Below are positions 19,210 to 28,183 of a stretch of 64,000 nucleotides of DNA, in pieces. The notes beneath the pieces were generated by a model. The model did not search any database and was not told the DNA's origin. It was given only the letters and a program-made list of their open reading frames with translations. Each line of letters starts with the position of its first letter. The first letter of the stretch is position 1. The position numbers and the translations under genes were made by a program. This DNA comes from Pseudorhizobium xiangyangii (lineage in GTDB: Bacteria > Pseudomonadota > Alphaproteobacteria > Rhizobiales > Rhizobiaceae). The stretch is from the NCBI RefSeq assembly GCF_020531965.1, contig NZ_JAJAWH010000013.1, forward strand, positions 96,903-160,902. Direction: 5' to 3'.

Positions 19210-20093
19210 ATCTTGTCGAGGACCGCATCGCATCGCCGCGTCAGGTCATCATCCCCAGGCGAGACGCCCAGTCGGGACACAGACCTTTGCCATTCGACGG
19301 TCCCCTGGCTCATCCAGTCGGGAAGACCGAAGGCCCGCAAGGTGGCACAGACCTCCTCCACCTCAGCTGCCCGCCTCGCCCCATGCACCATCATCCGTTC
19401 AAGGTTATAGGCACTGCGCGATCGCCAGTCGAAACCCGGATCGGATGCCTGAAGAGATGCAAGGACCGCGTCCTCGACACCGGCCCGTCGCGCCGCGAGC
19501 ATGCACTCAGTCGTAAGCGCTTCCAGCCCCTTGATGATGACGGAACGCAGCATCTTCACGCTCGAAGCGTCGCCAATCTTCGAGCCCGTCACGTTCGGGC
19601 GCATTCCGATACGCTCAATCAGGATTGCTGCCTCGGCGGCATGAGGACCTGCCAGCAGGAGAGGTACCTGATGCTGCTTGGGATAGACCGGCGCCATCAC
19701 CGCTACATCGACGTAGCGGCCGCCGGCCGCGGCAACGAGCTCGGCGGCCTGCTGCTTTGTCTGGGGTGCACAGGAATTGCAGTCCAGCCAGAATGCTCCA
19801 GCCGGAAGATGCGGCGCCGCAGCCCGTGCAGCCTCCAATGCCTGATCCGCCGTCACGAGGCTGAAGACAATATCCGATCCGGCGAGCGCCCGCGCCTGAT
19901 CGGGCACCGGCGTCACGCCTGCCTCCGTGCAACGCTCCAAAACAAGGGCGCCCGCCTGAGGATCAGTCAACTTCAGGTCATAAGTGCGCACACGCTCGCG
20001 AGGCAGAGGTCCCCATCCCGAAGCGATCGCATGTCCGGCTTCTCCAAATCCGATAATCGTGATCTTCGGAAAATCTATCGCAACTTCAGACAT
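19206..20093 (-). CDS. NAD(P)-binding oxidoreductase, 6-phosphogluconate-dehydrogenase-like (DUF1932 type)
   Basis: A 295-residue dehydrogenase from the ATG at 20093, chosen for GGAGGAGGG upstream. The Rossmann motif is IIGFGEAGHAIASGW; SLVTADQALEAARAA and WLDCNSCAPQTKQQAAEL follow, as in 3-hydroxyisobutyrate/6-phosphogluconate dehydrogenase relatives, and the all-helical C-terminal part resembles the DUF1932 domain. It lies divergent from galB and overlaps the LysR gene. In this context it may oxidise or reduce a carboxylated intermediate of the meta-cleavage route; the substrate is not known from sequence. Confidence 0.8.
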   Translation of the reverse strand: MSEVAIDFPKITIIGFGEAGHAIASGWGPLPRERVRTYDLKLTDPQAGALVLERCTEAGVTPVPDQARALAGSDIVFSLVTADQALEAARAAAPHLPAGAFWLDCNSCAPQTKQQAAELVAAAGGRYVDVAVMAPVYPKQHQVPLLLAGPHAAEAAILIERIGMRPNVTGSKIGDASSVKMLRSVIIKGLEALTTECMLAARRAGVEDAVLASLQASDPGFDWRSRSAYNLERMMVHGARRAAEVEEVCATLRAFGLPDWMSQGTVEWQRSVSRLGVSPGDDDLTRRCDAVLDKI

Positions 20094-20155
20094 GCTGTGC
20101 CCTCCTCCGGTCCCGGGAACTGTCTCAAATCCCTCCCGATCTTTCCAGTGCCTAT

Positions 20156-20173
20156 AGCGTAAACTTATGCGCT
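20156..20173. promoter_or_regulatory. Candidate LysR operator in the divergent gal-like promoter region
   Basis: An imperfect dyad, AGCGTAA against TTATGCGCT, lies in the 153-base gap between the dehydrogenase-LysR operon and galB. LysR regulators commonly bind such interrupted dyads between divergent genes. The match is modest. Confidence 0.4.
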
Positions 20174-20246
20174 GGCGACATCTTTCCATTTGATCCGCCT
20201 CCACAGGAAGGACATGCCTAGTTGAACCAGTTTAAGGGAGATTTTC

Positions 20247-20984
20247 ATGTCGACGGAGAACAAGACCGCCCTGATCATCAGCGCTCATGCCGCTGATTTC
20301 GTCTGGCGCTGTGGCGGAGCCATCGCGCTTCATGCGGAACTTGGCTACAAGGTCACGGTCGTATGCCTTTCTTTCGGCGAGCGGGGGGAAAGCGCCAAGC
20401 TTTGGAAGCAGGAAGGCATGACGCTCGATCGCGTCAAGGATGCGCGCCGCGCTGAGTCAGAACGTGCAGCCAAGGCACTTGGAGTGCATGACCTGGTGTC
20501 CATGGACCTCGGCGACTATCCCCTCGAGTTGACACGGGAAAACAAGAACGAGCTGGTGGATGTCATTCGCAAGGTTCAGCCGCGTTTCATGCTGAGCCAC
20601 TCGCAATATGACCCGTACAACACCGACCACATGTATGCGACGCAAGTGGCGCTCGAGTGCCGCATGATCGCCCAGGCCTGGGGTCACAATCCCGGGCAAA
20701 AGGTTCTCGGCGCGCCGCAACTCTACCTGTTCGAACCTCACCAGACAGAGCAGATGGGTTGGAAGCCCGATACCTTTTTGGACATCACGCCGGTCTGGGA
20801 GAAAAAGCGGGCGGCGATCGAATGCATGGAGGGCCAGGAGCACCTCTGGGAGTATTACACCCGCGTCGCAATCAACCGTGCCAACCATTTCACGCGCAAT
20901 TCCGGTGGACAGTCCGGTGGCCGTGACTGCAAGTATGCCGAGGGCTTCCAGTCGATCTTCCCCCGCACCGTCGACGAGTTGTGA
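20247..20984 (+). CDS. galB: 4-oxalomesaconate hydratase, GalB-like (PIG-L fold)
   Basis: A 245-residue PIG-L-fold metal enzyme of the type characterised as GalB in Pseudomonas putida, which hydrates 4-oxalomesaconate to 4-carboxy-4-hydroxy-2-oxoadipate. The metal site reads SAHAADFVWRCGGA in place of the AHPDDE motif of deacetylases, and HSQYDPYNTDHMYA supplies further ligands. The overlap with the dioxygenase gene and the GalC- and GalD-like genes downstream strongly support the assignment over sugar deacetylase. SD-like AAGGGAG precedes the ATG. Confidence 0.88.
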   Translation: MSTENKTALIISAHAADFVWRCGGAIALHAELGYKVTVVCLSFGERGESAKLWKQEGMTLDRVKDARRAESERAAKALGVHDLVSMDLGDYPLELTRENKNELVDVIRKVQPRFMLSHSQYDPYNTDHMYATQVALECRMIAQAWGHNPGQKVLGAPQLYLFEPHQTEQMGWKPDTFLDITPVWEKKRAAIECMEGQEHLWEYYTRVAINRANHFTRNSGGQSGGRDCKYAEGFQSIFPRTVDEL

Positions 20985-21949
20985 GCGAGGCGCGGATGGA
21001 ACCCAGTCATGACATAGCCCATCTGGCGCATGTAGAGATCTACACCGACAGATACGAGGAAAGCCTGGACTTCTTCACCCGCGTCTACGGCCTGAAACTG
21101 TCCGCCGAGGACGGGCAGTCGGCCTATTTGCGGGCTTGGGACGATTACGAGTTTCACTCCTTGAAGCTCACCCGCCACGCCCATACTGGCATCGGCCACG
21201 TTGCATACCGTGCTGCGTCGCCAGTAGCACTCCAGCGGCGCGTCGAGGCGATCAAGGAGGCCGGCTACAAGGTCCATGGCTGGATTGATGGGGACCTTGG
21301 CCATGGCCGGGCCTTTCGCTTCGAAGATCCGTTCGGCCACACCTTTGAAATCTATTATGAGACGGTGCGGTACAGTCCAAAGGGCGAAGACGCCCCGGCG
21401 CTGAAGAACACGGCCTCCGCCTTTTCAGGTGCGGCGCCCCGCCGCCTTGACCATCTCAACCTGCTTGCCAGTGATGTCTCGGAGTTCCGCCGCTTCATGG
21501 AAACCTGCCTCGGCTCCCGAGTGACCGAGATGATCCAGCTCGATAACGGGCGCATCGGCGGCTGCTGGTTTACGGTCAACAACAAGACCTATGACCTGGC
21601 CTGCACGGAAGAACACGGCGGCGGCAATGGGCGCCTCCACCACGTCACCTACGCGACAGACCAGCGGGAGGATATCCTGCGCGCAGCCGACATCTTCCTG
21701 CAGAACGGCGTTCACATCGAGACCGGCCCGCATAAGCATGCAATCCAGGGCACATTCTTCCTCTATGTCTGGGAGCCTGCGGGAAACCGCGTCGAACTAG
21801 CCAATGCGGGTGCCCGTCTCATTCTGGCGCCCGACTGGGAGCCGATCGTATGGACAGAGGCAGACCGCAAAAAAGGGCAAGCCTGGGGCCTGAAGACGAT
21901 CGAGACGTTCCACACCCATGGCACACCGCCCACCGCGAAGGAGCAATAG
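20981..21949 (+). CDS. VOC-fold (type I) extradiol ring-cleavage dioxygenase
   Basis: A 322-residue protein with two vicinal-oxygen-chelate modules: residues about 12-125 ([20 protein letters not shown]) and 156-275 ([20 protein letters not shown]). The Fe(II) ligands of catechol 2,3-dioxygenase-type enzymes can be placed at H158 (RLDHLN), H220 or H221 (RLHHVTYAT) and E272 (NRVELANAG), so the active site looks intact. The start overlaps galB by 4 bases (GTG; an ATG lies 15 bases on). It would open a catecholic ring next to a hydroxyl. Its place among gal-type genes suggests a gallate- or protocatechuate-like substrate, but known gallate dioxygenases belong to the unrelated LigAB fold. Confidence 0.85.
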   Translation: MSEARMEPSHDIAHLAHVEIYTDRYEESLDFFTRVYGLKLSAEDGQSAYLRAWDDYEFHSLKLTRHAHTGIGHVAYRAASPVALQRRVEAIKEAGYKVHGWIDGDLGHGRAFRFEDPFGHTFEIYYETVRYSPKGEDAPALKNTASAFSGAAPRRLDHLNLLASDVSEFRRFMETCLGSRVTEMIQLDNGRIGGCWFTVNNKTYDLACTEEHGGGNGRLHHVTYATDQREDILRAADIFLQNGVHIETGPHKHAIQGTFFLYVWEPAGNRVELANAGARLILAPDWEPIVWTEADRKKGQAWGLKTIETFHTHGTPPTAKEQ

Positions 21950-21950
21950 C

Positions 21951-22622
21951 ATGGCAATTGTCGTTCAAAACGTGGTGCGGGCGGGCCAATCCGTCATCGA
22001 CCGTCTGGCAGCCGCAGGCGTAGCAACGGTACACGAGGCGCAGGGTCGCAAAGGGTGCCTCGCTTCATACATGCGGCCGATCTATTCCGGCGCACAAATT
22101 GCAGGTTCCGCAGTAACGATCTCGGCCCCTCCCGGTGACAACTGGATGCTTCACGTTGCGATCGAGCAGTTGCAAGACGGTGACATCCTTGTCTTCGCCC
22201 CGACTTCGCCCTGCGATAACGGCTACTTCGGAGATCTTCTGGCAACGTCCGCAAAGGCACGAGGCTGCCGCGGCTTGATTATCGATGCCGGTGTTCGTGA
22301 TGTCCGCGACCTGACGGCGATGGGGTTCCCGGTATGGTCCAAAGCCATCTCGGCGCATGGAACTGTCAAGGAGACGCTTGGATCGGTAAACATCCCCATC
22401 GTCTGTGCCGGTGCTGCAATCGAAGCCGGCGATGTGATCGTGGCCGACGATGACGGCGTGGTCGTCGTCAGGCGGGAAGACGCCGAAACCATCGCAGTCG
22501 CCGCCGAAAAACGCCTTGAAGCAGAGGAAGCCAAGCGCGAGCGTCTGGCAGCGGGTGAACTTGGTCTCGACCTCTACTCGATGCGCGAGCGCTTGGCCGA
22601 AAAGGGACTGAAATATGTCTGA
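21951..22622 (+). CDS. galC: 4-carboxy-4-hydroxy-2-oxoadipate aldolase / oxaloacetate decarboxylase, GalC/LigK-like
   Basis: 223 residues from the ATG at 21951, preceded by AAGGAG; the open frame begins earlier, inside the dioxygenase gene. It is an RraA-like fold class II pyruvate aldolase with [42 protein letters not shown] (metal and substrate binding) and [14 protein letters not shown]. It splits CHA into pyruvate and oxaloacetate and can decarboxylate oxaloacetate. It is one base after the dioxygenase stop and overlaps galD by 8 bases. Confidence 0.9.
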   Translation: MAIVVQNVVRAGQSVIDRLAAAGVATVHEAQGRKGCLASYMRPIYSGAQIAGSAVTISAPPGDNWMLHVAIEQLQDGDILVFAPTSPCDNGYFGDLLATSAKARGCRGLIIDAGVRDVRDLTAMGFPVWSKAISAHGTVKETLGSVNIPIVCAGAAIEAGDVIVADDDGVVVVRREDAETIAVAAEKRLEAEEAKRERLAAGELGLDLYSMRERLAEKGLKYV

Positions 22623-23682
22623 TCCCAGCTTGGAGGGCGTTGCCTGCCTCTGGATGCGCGGCGGCACCTCAAAGGCTGCCGTTTTTCTCGCATCGGACCT
22701 CCCGAGCGACCCGAAAGAGCGCGATGGGCTGCTTTTGCGGATCATGGGTTCGCCGGATGCACGTCAGATTGACGGCATCGGCGGTGCCGATCCGCTCACC
22801 TCGAAAGTAGCAATCCTTTCGCCGGCAAGCCGGTCGGATGCGGATATCGACTATCTCTTTCTGCAGGTCTTCGTGGATCAACCTGTGGTGACGGATGCAC
22901 AGGCTTGCGGCAACATCCTTGCTGCTGTCGGCCCGGCCGCAATCGAACGTGGTCTTGTCTCGGCCGTGCACGGCACTACGCCCGTTCGGATCCACATGGT
23001 CAATACCGGCGAGGTCTCGCTGGCGCAGGTGTCCACGCCTGGCCGCAAGGTCAGCTATGCGGGAAATGCCAGCATCGATGGCGTTCCCGGATGCCACGCT
23101 GCCATACCTCTCCTCTTCCAGAACACCGAAGGCTCGATGTGCGGCAAGCTTCTTCCATCCGGGAATGTCCGGGACCTCATCGAGGGCGTGGAATGCACGA
23201 TGATAGACAATGGCATGCCGATCGTCATTCTGCGCGCATCCGACTTCGGACTTGCGGGTACTGAGGGCTGCGACGAGCTTGAGGCGAATATCGAGCTCAA
23301 GTCCCGCCTGGAAGCCATCCGCCTGGCCGTCGGCCCGGTGATGAACCTGGGGGACGTGAAAGAAAAATCCGTACCCAAGATGACGCTCGTCTCGCGGCCT
23401 GTGAATGGCGGCACGATCAGCACGCGTAGCTTCATCCCCCACCGCTGCCACGCTTCCATCGGCGTCTTTGCCGCAGTGAGCGTGGCCACCGCATGCACCC
23501 TGCCCGGCTCGGTGGCCGCCGATGCGGCACAATTGCCCTTAGACGATCGCTTCCTCATCGAACATCCGGGCGGCGCGGCTGAAGTGCTCATTCACCGGGA
23601 CAGCGAGGGTAGAACCGAAGGCGCCGGGACATTGCGCACTGCGCGTAAGCTGTTCGAGGGGCGCGTCTTTCCCGCCCCCTGA
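22615..23682 (+). CDS. galD: 4-oxalomesaconate tautomerase, GalD-like (PrpF family)
   Basis: A 355-residue PrpF-family isomerase. It opens with [20 protein letters not shown] and contains [36 protein letters not shown] (the first catalytic-cysteine region) and [20 protein letters not shown] (the second). GalD of Pseudomonas putida interconverts keto and enol tautomers of 4-oxalomesaconate, giving GalB its substrate. PrpF aconitate isomerases are close relatives, but the gal-like context decides. It is last in the operon. Confidence 0.88.
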   Translation: MSDPSLEGVACLWMRGGTSKAAVFLASDLPSDPKERDGLLLRIMGSPDARQIDGIGGADPLTSKVAILSPASRSDADIDYLFLQVFVDQPVVTDAQACGNILAAVGPAAIERGLVSAVHGTTPVRIHMVNTGEVSLAQVSTPGRKVSYAGNASIDGVPGCHAAIPLLFQNTEGSMCGKLLPSGNVRDLIEGVECTMIDNGMPIVILRASDFGLAGTEGCDELEANIELKSRLEAIRLAVGPVMNLGDVKEKSVPKMTLVSRPVNGGTISTRSFIPHRCHASIGVFAAVSVATACTLPGSVAADAAQLPLDDRFLIEHPGGAAEVLIHRDSEGRTEGAGTLRTARKLFEGRVFPAP

Positions 23683-23740
23683 AGAGGGTCTGTGCCAAGA
23701 CCAGTCTGGAACAGGCGACTAGGCCCATTCACGTTGATCG

Positions 23741-24805
23741 TCAGATCGCCTTGGTGATCATGCCGTAGACGATATTGCGGTTGGCCCCGAAGGTAACGCT
23801 TGCGGTATCGTCGCTCGCTTTTGTCGCCTCAATGATATCCCACATGTCTGCCTTGGATCGCAGCAGCAGCGCCCAGTCCATGAAGGTTTCCATATAACCA
23901 TCAACGACGATATCCTGTGCGAAGTTCGCAAACAGGAAGCTTCCTCCGGGCTTGAGCATGCTCAGGCAGGCTTCCGTCAATTTGACGGAAACTTTTCGGG
24001 AGAGGTAGTCGTAAAGCCCCGCCGCGTAGACGAAGTCGAACTTGCCAAGGCGATCGGGCTTGGCGAGCAGCGTTCTAACCGATCCGTCGATGGCCTCAAC
24101 GGAGGTGCCGGCAAAATCTCTGGTTATGGAACCGACACTAAGAGGATCCTGGTCAAGCGCAACCCAGCGGCGGAGCGCATTGTTGCGAAGAGCCTGTGAC
24201 CCGTTCGCTTCTCTCAAGTGCCCGGCCGCAATGGCCAGGATTTCCGTATCGGGCCCGCGTGCCTTGGCGATCTCGTCCACGTGCCACGTCAGGAGGTCGC
24301 GCCGTTCTCGCACGGCGACCGAGGACGATGCCTCGCGTGTATAGGCATAGAGCGCCTGTCCTGTCGGCGTTGAATTTGCGACTTCGTCGGCGATGCTCTC
24401 ATGGCCGTAGATGAAATCGAGCAGTTGCGCGTCCCCGGAGTAGCCGCGCGGCTTGTCATGAGACCAGCGGGTGAAGGGATCTTGAAGCAGATATTTCGAA
24501 ATCCCATGGCGTTGCGCCATGGGAATGAGTTCCCGCCATATGTCTGGATGGCTTTTCGCTCTCAACTCATGAAGTGACCGTGCGAGCTGATCGATGATCG
24601 TCGCCGGGGCGAGGTCTTTGTCGATTTGTTGCCTGGTCAGATCGAGGATGAGCGACAGTTCAGCGAGACTTTGGCTCCTGGGTCGGTCGTCATAGTCTTG
24701 CCGCTGGATCGCCAGCTCCTCAAGAAGCGCTTCTGACGTGATGAGGCTTTGCCCGTCGGCAACAAAGGAATACTTTTTCAAAGTGCGATCCCCCGGAATA
24801 TTCAA
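23741..24805 (-). CDS. Class I SAM-dependent methyltransferase
   Basis: About 354 residues. The C-terminal half carries a Rossmann methyltransferase fold: DTEILAIAAGHLREANGS (motif I, atypical glycine pattern), RRWVALDQDPLSVGSI, KFDFVYAAGLYDYLS and LTEACLSMLKPGGSFLFANF. The N-terminal 150 residues are helical and unassigned. The longest frame starts at a TTG (24805); another TTG at 24781 follows GGGGGATC at better spacing. It is convergent with galD and divergent from the GGDEF-EAL gene. The target is unknown. Confidence 0.8.
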   Translation of the reverse strand: MNIPGDRTLKKYSFVADGQSLITSEALLEELAIQRQDYDDRPRSQSLAELSLILDLTRQQIDKDLAPATIIDQLARSLHELRAKSHPDIWRELIPMAQRHGISKYLLQDPFTRWSHDKPRGYSGDAQLLDFIYGHESIADEVANSTPTGQALYAYTREASSSVAVRERRDLLTWHVDEIAKARGPDTEILAIAAGHLREANGSQALRNNALRRWVALDQDPLSVGSITRDFAGTSVEAIDGSVRTLLAKPDRLGKFDFVYAAGLYDYLSRKVSVKLTEACLSMLKPGGSFLFANFAQDIVVDGYMETFMDWALLLRSKADMWDIIEATKASDDTASVTFGANRNIVYGMITKAI

Positions 24806-24950
24806 TAAAACTAAACTGCGAATTGCCGCGCACTTAAGCTTGGCAATACTTTAGCAACTAAGCAGATTGAAGAATGAACCCATATGCCCCGATAACACAC
24901 AGTTCGCCGTATTTCCTTAGGAAAGAATTAATGCTGTTATCTTATTTTTT

Positions 24951-24960
24951 GTATGCATAC
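24951..24960. promoter_or_regulatory. 10-bp perfect palindrome in an AT-rich promoter region
   Basis: GTATGCATAC lies in the AT-rich 220-base gap between the methyltransferase gene and the divergent GGDEF-EAL gene. It may be a regulator site, but a palindrome this short can also occur by chance. Confidence 0.25.
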
Positions 24961-25025
24961 TTCTGCAATTAGGGGACGGGAGATAGGCTGCATGTCTGGA
25001 TCGCCGGGGATGGCCTCTCGGAGAC

Positions 25026-27098
25026 GTGGCGCTTGCGTCAGAGCCACGCATGTCAACGGATTGGTGCATGATGCCCATTGGGACTGACCCGCTGGAAAAC
25101 GGGGCAAGGGACAAGCTTACCCTTCCGGCTGCCCCTGAGCTTTGGGCACTCTACAGGGAACACGGCGACAAGGATCGCCGGCAGGGGATCCGACAGGGTC
25201 TCTGGATCGCCGTCCTTACCTATCTTCTTTTCAGTGTCACGGATCTCGTGCTCATCCCCGACGTGGCGCTTTACACGATCGCCTGTCGATTTGCGGTCGC
25301 GATTGCCGTCCTTTCGATGATGGAGATTGAGGTCCGCATTGGGGCACCTACCTCTCGGCTCGACATCACCTGCGCAGTCGCCCTGGTCCTTGGCTATCTT
25401 GGATGGCTTCTGCCATCCCTGATGAGCAATGAGCACGAAAACCTGTCTCATTACCTGATCTACGGCACCATCTTCATGATGGGAGCCAATCTCTTCTTCA
25501 GCCTGCGGTTTCGTCTGTCTCTGTTGGCGTCGGGGGTGATGCTGGCCGCCTTCTTCGGCGCATTGTTTCAGTTCGCACCGCTGGATCGCGCCTACCAGAT
25601 TACGCTTGGGACCTTTTTCGTTTCCTGCTTCGTGTTTACGTCCTATGTGAACTGGAAACTGCAGCAGGAGCGCTTCAAGGTCTTCGTCAACGCGCTTGAG
25701 GCGAAGTACCTCCAGAAGGAAGCGGTAGAACGTGGGAAAACGCTCCTGCGGTTATCCAACACCGATTATCTTACCGGCCTTGAGAACCGACGCTCCATCG
25801 ACAGTCGGCTGCGTGAGCATTGGCGGCAGTGGCAACAGGAAGGGCGCGGCTTTTCCGTTCTCCTGATCGACGTCGATTTCTTCAAACGATACAATGACTT
25901 TTACGGCCATCAACGAGGTGACCGCTGCCTTATTCAGGTTGCTGAGGCATTGCATCGGATCATACAGACGCACGAGGGCTCGATCGGACGTTTCGGCGGT
26001 GAAGAGTTCATCGTGATTGCAAAGGCGGCTTCTGACGAGAAGGTGCTGCGGCTTGCCGAGGAAATCCGCCAGACGATCGAGCAGATCCAGCTGTCGCATG
26101 AGGAGCGCCGTGACGGAGTATCCATCGTTACCGTCAGCGTCGGCGCAGCAGTCGCCAAGGTTCACAGCACCTCCAAACTCGAGAAGATCATCGACCAGGC
26201 AGACCGTGCCCTCTACGCGGCGAAGGCCCATGGCCGCAACTGCGCGCGTCTCTACGATCCAAGCGACGCACGTGCTCGCGATCTTACGGAAAACATCGCT
26301 GCACTCCTCAAGATTGCCGTTGAGAGAGATCTCGTGTCGCTCGTCTATCAGCCGATACGGAACCTGAAATCCGGTGCTATCGATGCAGTCGAGGCATTGA
26401 TGCGGCTGCGCATGCTCGATGGTAGCGAAATTCCTCCCAGCCTTTTCATTCCTGTCGCCGAACGAACCGGCAGGATCATCGAACTTGGCAACTGGTCCAT
26501 CCGCAACGCTTGCCGGGAACTGTTGGTGAAAGACTCTATCGGCCTCATCAGCATCAATGTGTCGCCGATCCAGCTCAAGGCGCCCGGCTTTGCCGCGTCA
26601 GTCGCAGCGATCCTCGGCGAGACGGGCGTGAGCGGCAATCGCCTCGCCTTCGAGATCACCGAAGGTCAGGAAATGGAAATGCATTCGGATGTCCTGAGGT
26701 GCCTCGTGGACCTGCGGACGCTGGGTATCCAGATCTGGCTTGACGATTTCGGCACAGGCTTTGCCGGCCTCTCGTGGCTTCGGCTCATCGAATTCGATCT
26801 GGTCAAGATCGACCGCTCCTTCCTCCATGCATCCGATACGTCGGAAGGCGAGACGATGTTGCAGAACATCGTTCGACTGATCCGCGACAGGGGACCCGAT
26901 CTCCTGATCGAGGGCGTCGAAACGGATGAGCAACTGGAGATCGTCCAGAAACTCGGCATCTACCGGGCACAGGGATATCACCTCGGTACGCCATCATCTG
27001 CAGAGCGGCTGATGGAACTTCTCACCAGCACCAAGAAGGTAGACGTACCTCGTGCCCACTCACGGAAGAAGCTAAAACTCGCGGGCGCGACCTCGTGA
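25026..27098 (+). CDS. Membrane GGDEF-EAL cyclic-di-GMP enzyme
   Basis: 690 residues from a GTG at 25026 (ATGs at 25050 and 25068 are alternatives). About six membrane segments fill residues 57-210, then a short coiled coil, a GGDEF domain (243-410) and an EAL domain (420-670). The cyclase motif is GGEEF (324-328), with no RxxD inhibitory site at the expected place before it. In the EAL domain the active-site groups are present: EALMRLR, INVSPIQL, LDDFGTG, LVKIDRSF, LLIEGVET and QGYHLGTP. Both synthesis and breakdown of cyclic-di-GMP therefore look possible. The PilZ-bearing cellulose synthase operon begins 3 kb downstream. Confidence 0.94.
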   Translation: MALASEPRMSTDWCMMPIGTDPLENGARDKLTLPAAPELWALYREHGDKDRRQGIRQGLWIAVLTYLLFSVTDLVLIPDVALYTIACRFAVAIAVLSMMEIEVRIGAPTSRLDITCAVALVLGYLGWLLPSLMSNEHENLSHYLIYGTIFMMGANLFFSLRFRLSLLASGVMLAAFFGALFQFAPLDRAYQITLGTFFVSCFVFTSYVNWKLQQERFKVFVNALEAKYLQKEAVERGKTLLRLSNTDYLTGLENRRSIDSRLREHWRQWQQEGRGFSVLLIDVDFFKRYNDFYGHQRGDRCLIQVAEALHRIIQTHEGSIGRFGGEEFIVIAKAASDEKVLRLAEEIRQTIEQIQLSHEERRDGVSIVTVSVGAAVAKVHSTSKLEKIIDQADRALYAAKAHGRNCARLYDPSDARARDLTENIAALLKIAVERDLVSLVYQPIRNLKSGAIDAVEALMRLRMLDGSEIPPSLFIPVAERTGRIIELGNWSIRNACRELLVKDSIGLISINVSPIQLKAPGFAASVAAILGETGVSGNRLAFEITEGQEMEMHSDVLRCLVDLRTLGIQIWLDDFGTGFAGLSWLRLIEFDLVKIDRSFLHASDTSEGETMLQNIVRLIRDRGPDLLIEGVETDEQLEIVQKLGIYRAQGYHLGTPSSAERLMELLTSTKKVDVPRAHSRKKLKLAGATS

Positions 27099-27150
27099 CT
27101 GGCCTTGCTCCCTACCGGCTTGCGAGCGTCGGCGCACGGGCCCGCACGTA

Positions 27151-27165
27151 AAGGGCAGAGCCCTT
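27151..27165 (-). terminator. Hairpin between convergent genes
   Basis: AAGGGC-AGA-GCCCTT lies between the GGDEF-EAL stop and the PAP2 phosphatase stop. The 6-bp stem without a T-run could serve either strand. Confidence 0.4.
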
Positions 27166-27168
27166 CGT

Positions 27169-27999
27169 TCAAGCCACTTTCGCAACTCCGCGCCCGTGTC
27201 GCAGGGCTCCCCACATTCCCTTTATTACGCGCCGACCCGTTTTCCGTCGCAAGCATCCGTCGCCATCGTAGGTGAACATCAGCCTGCGGCAGGCGAACCC
27301 ATGAGCCAACCAAAGCGTGAAAGCGACGCCGACGGCCCATCCCATGATGGTGTCGCTTGGCCAATGGGCACCGACAAGCTGGCGCGACAGGCAGATCAGG
27401 ACACCAACCGGGATGAACAGGGAACGCAGGCGAGGAAATACCAGCGCCAGCGACATGGCCATGGCCCCGGCCGTTGCGGAATGTCCGGACGGGAACGCGG
27501 CAAAGTCGGAATCGAATGTAAACGGCTCGAAATGGAGATAGCCGTGGGTGTCGAGAAGCTTTGGTCGCGCCCGCCCGATCATATTCTTGACCAGTGACGC
27601 CATCAGGCCACCGCCCGCGACCGAAAGGAAGATGAAGGCCGCTGCCGCCGTGATGGCATTGGCGCCGACGACGACGCGCTTTCGCAAGCGCGTCGTCGGG
27701 ACGAACAGGCTGAGGATCAGCAGCACGCCGGTGACGACCAGAACCTCAAAGCCTTCGCCGAGATCCGTGATCCATTCGGCCGCCGGTTGAAGTTCTTCTG
27801 GAAACTGCTTCATCCACAGGCCCAGCGTATAGTCGGGCCCCCACATGAGCAAAAGAGAAAGCAGGAAGAATATCGCCAATATGACAAGCGGCCGCTCGAG
27901 GGGCGCACGATGATCCGGAACGGGCAGCAAAGGCGCGGAGAACAACCGCGCGCAACCGGTAAGGATACGTGAACGACTTGCAGGGGGTGTGTTCGCCAT
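27169..27999 (-). CDS. PAP2-family membrane phosphatase
   Basis: 276 residues from the ATG at 27999 (GGAGGG just upstream; the frame extends to 28062). Six hydrophobic segments are visible. The three phosphatase motifs are complete: KNMIGRARP (K-X6-RP), FPSGHSATAG (PSGH) and SRQLVGAHWPSD (SR-X5-H-X3-D). The active site should face the periplasm, acting on undecaprenyl pyrophosphate, phosphatidate or a lipid A phosphate. The sequence does not decide between these. Confidence 0.88.
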   Translation of the reverse strand: MANTPPASRSRILTGCARLFSAPLLPVPDHRAPLERPLVILAIFFLLSLLLMWGPDYTLGLWMKQFPEELQPAAEWITDLGEGFEVLVVTGVLLILSLFVPTTRLRKRVVVGANAITAAAAFIFLSVAGGGLMASLVKNMIGRARPKLLDTHGYLHFEPFTFDSDFAAFPSGHSATAGAMAMSLALVFPRLRSLFIPVGVLICLSRQLVGAHWPSDTIMGWAVGVAFTLWLAHGFACRRLMFTYDGDGCLRRKTGRRVIKGMWGALRHGRGVAKVA

Positions 28000-28183
28000 G
28001 AACCCTCCAACGACATATGGCTGCTGCTGATAGAAAGATACGAACGTTGACGCAATGGCCAAGCGGATTTTGTTTGCGTCCCGCGGAGCACATAAGCGGC
28101 TTTACGCTGGCGACAGGTTTCATTCGCTCTGCGCGAGGGCTTCCTTATGCGGGTTTTGAAGACTATCAATTCCGCACGAAGCG

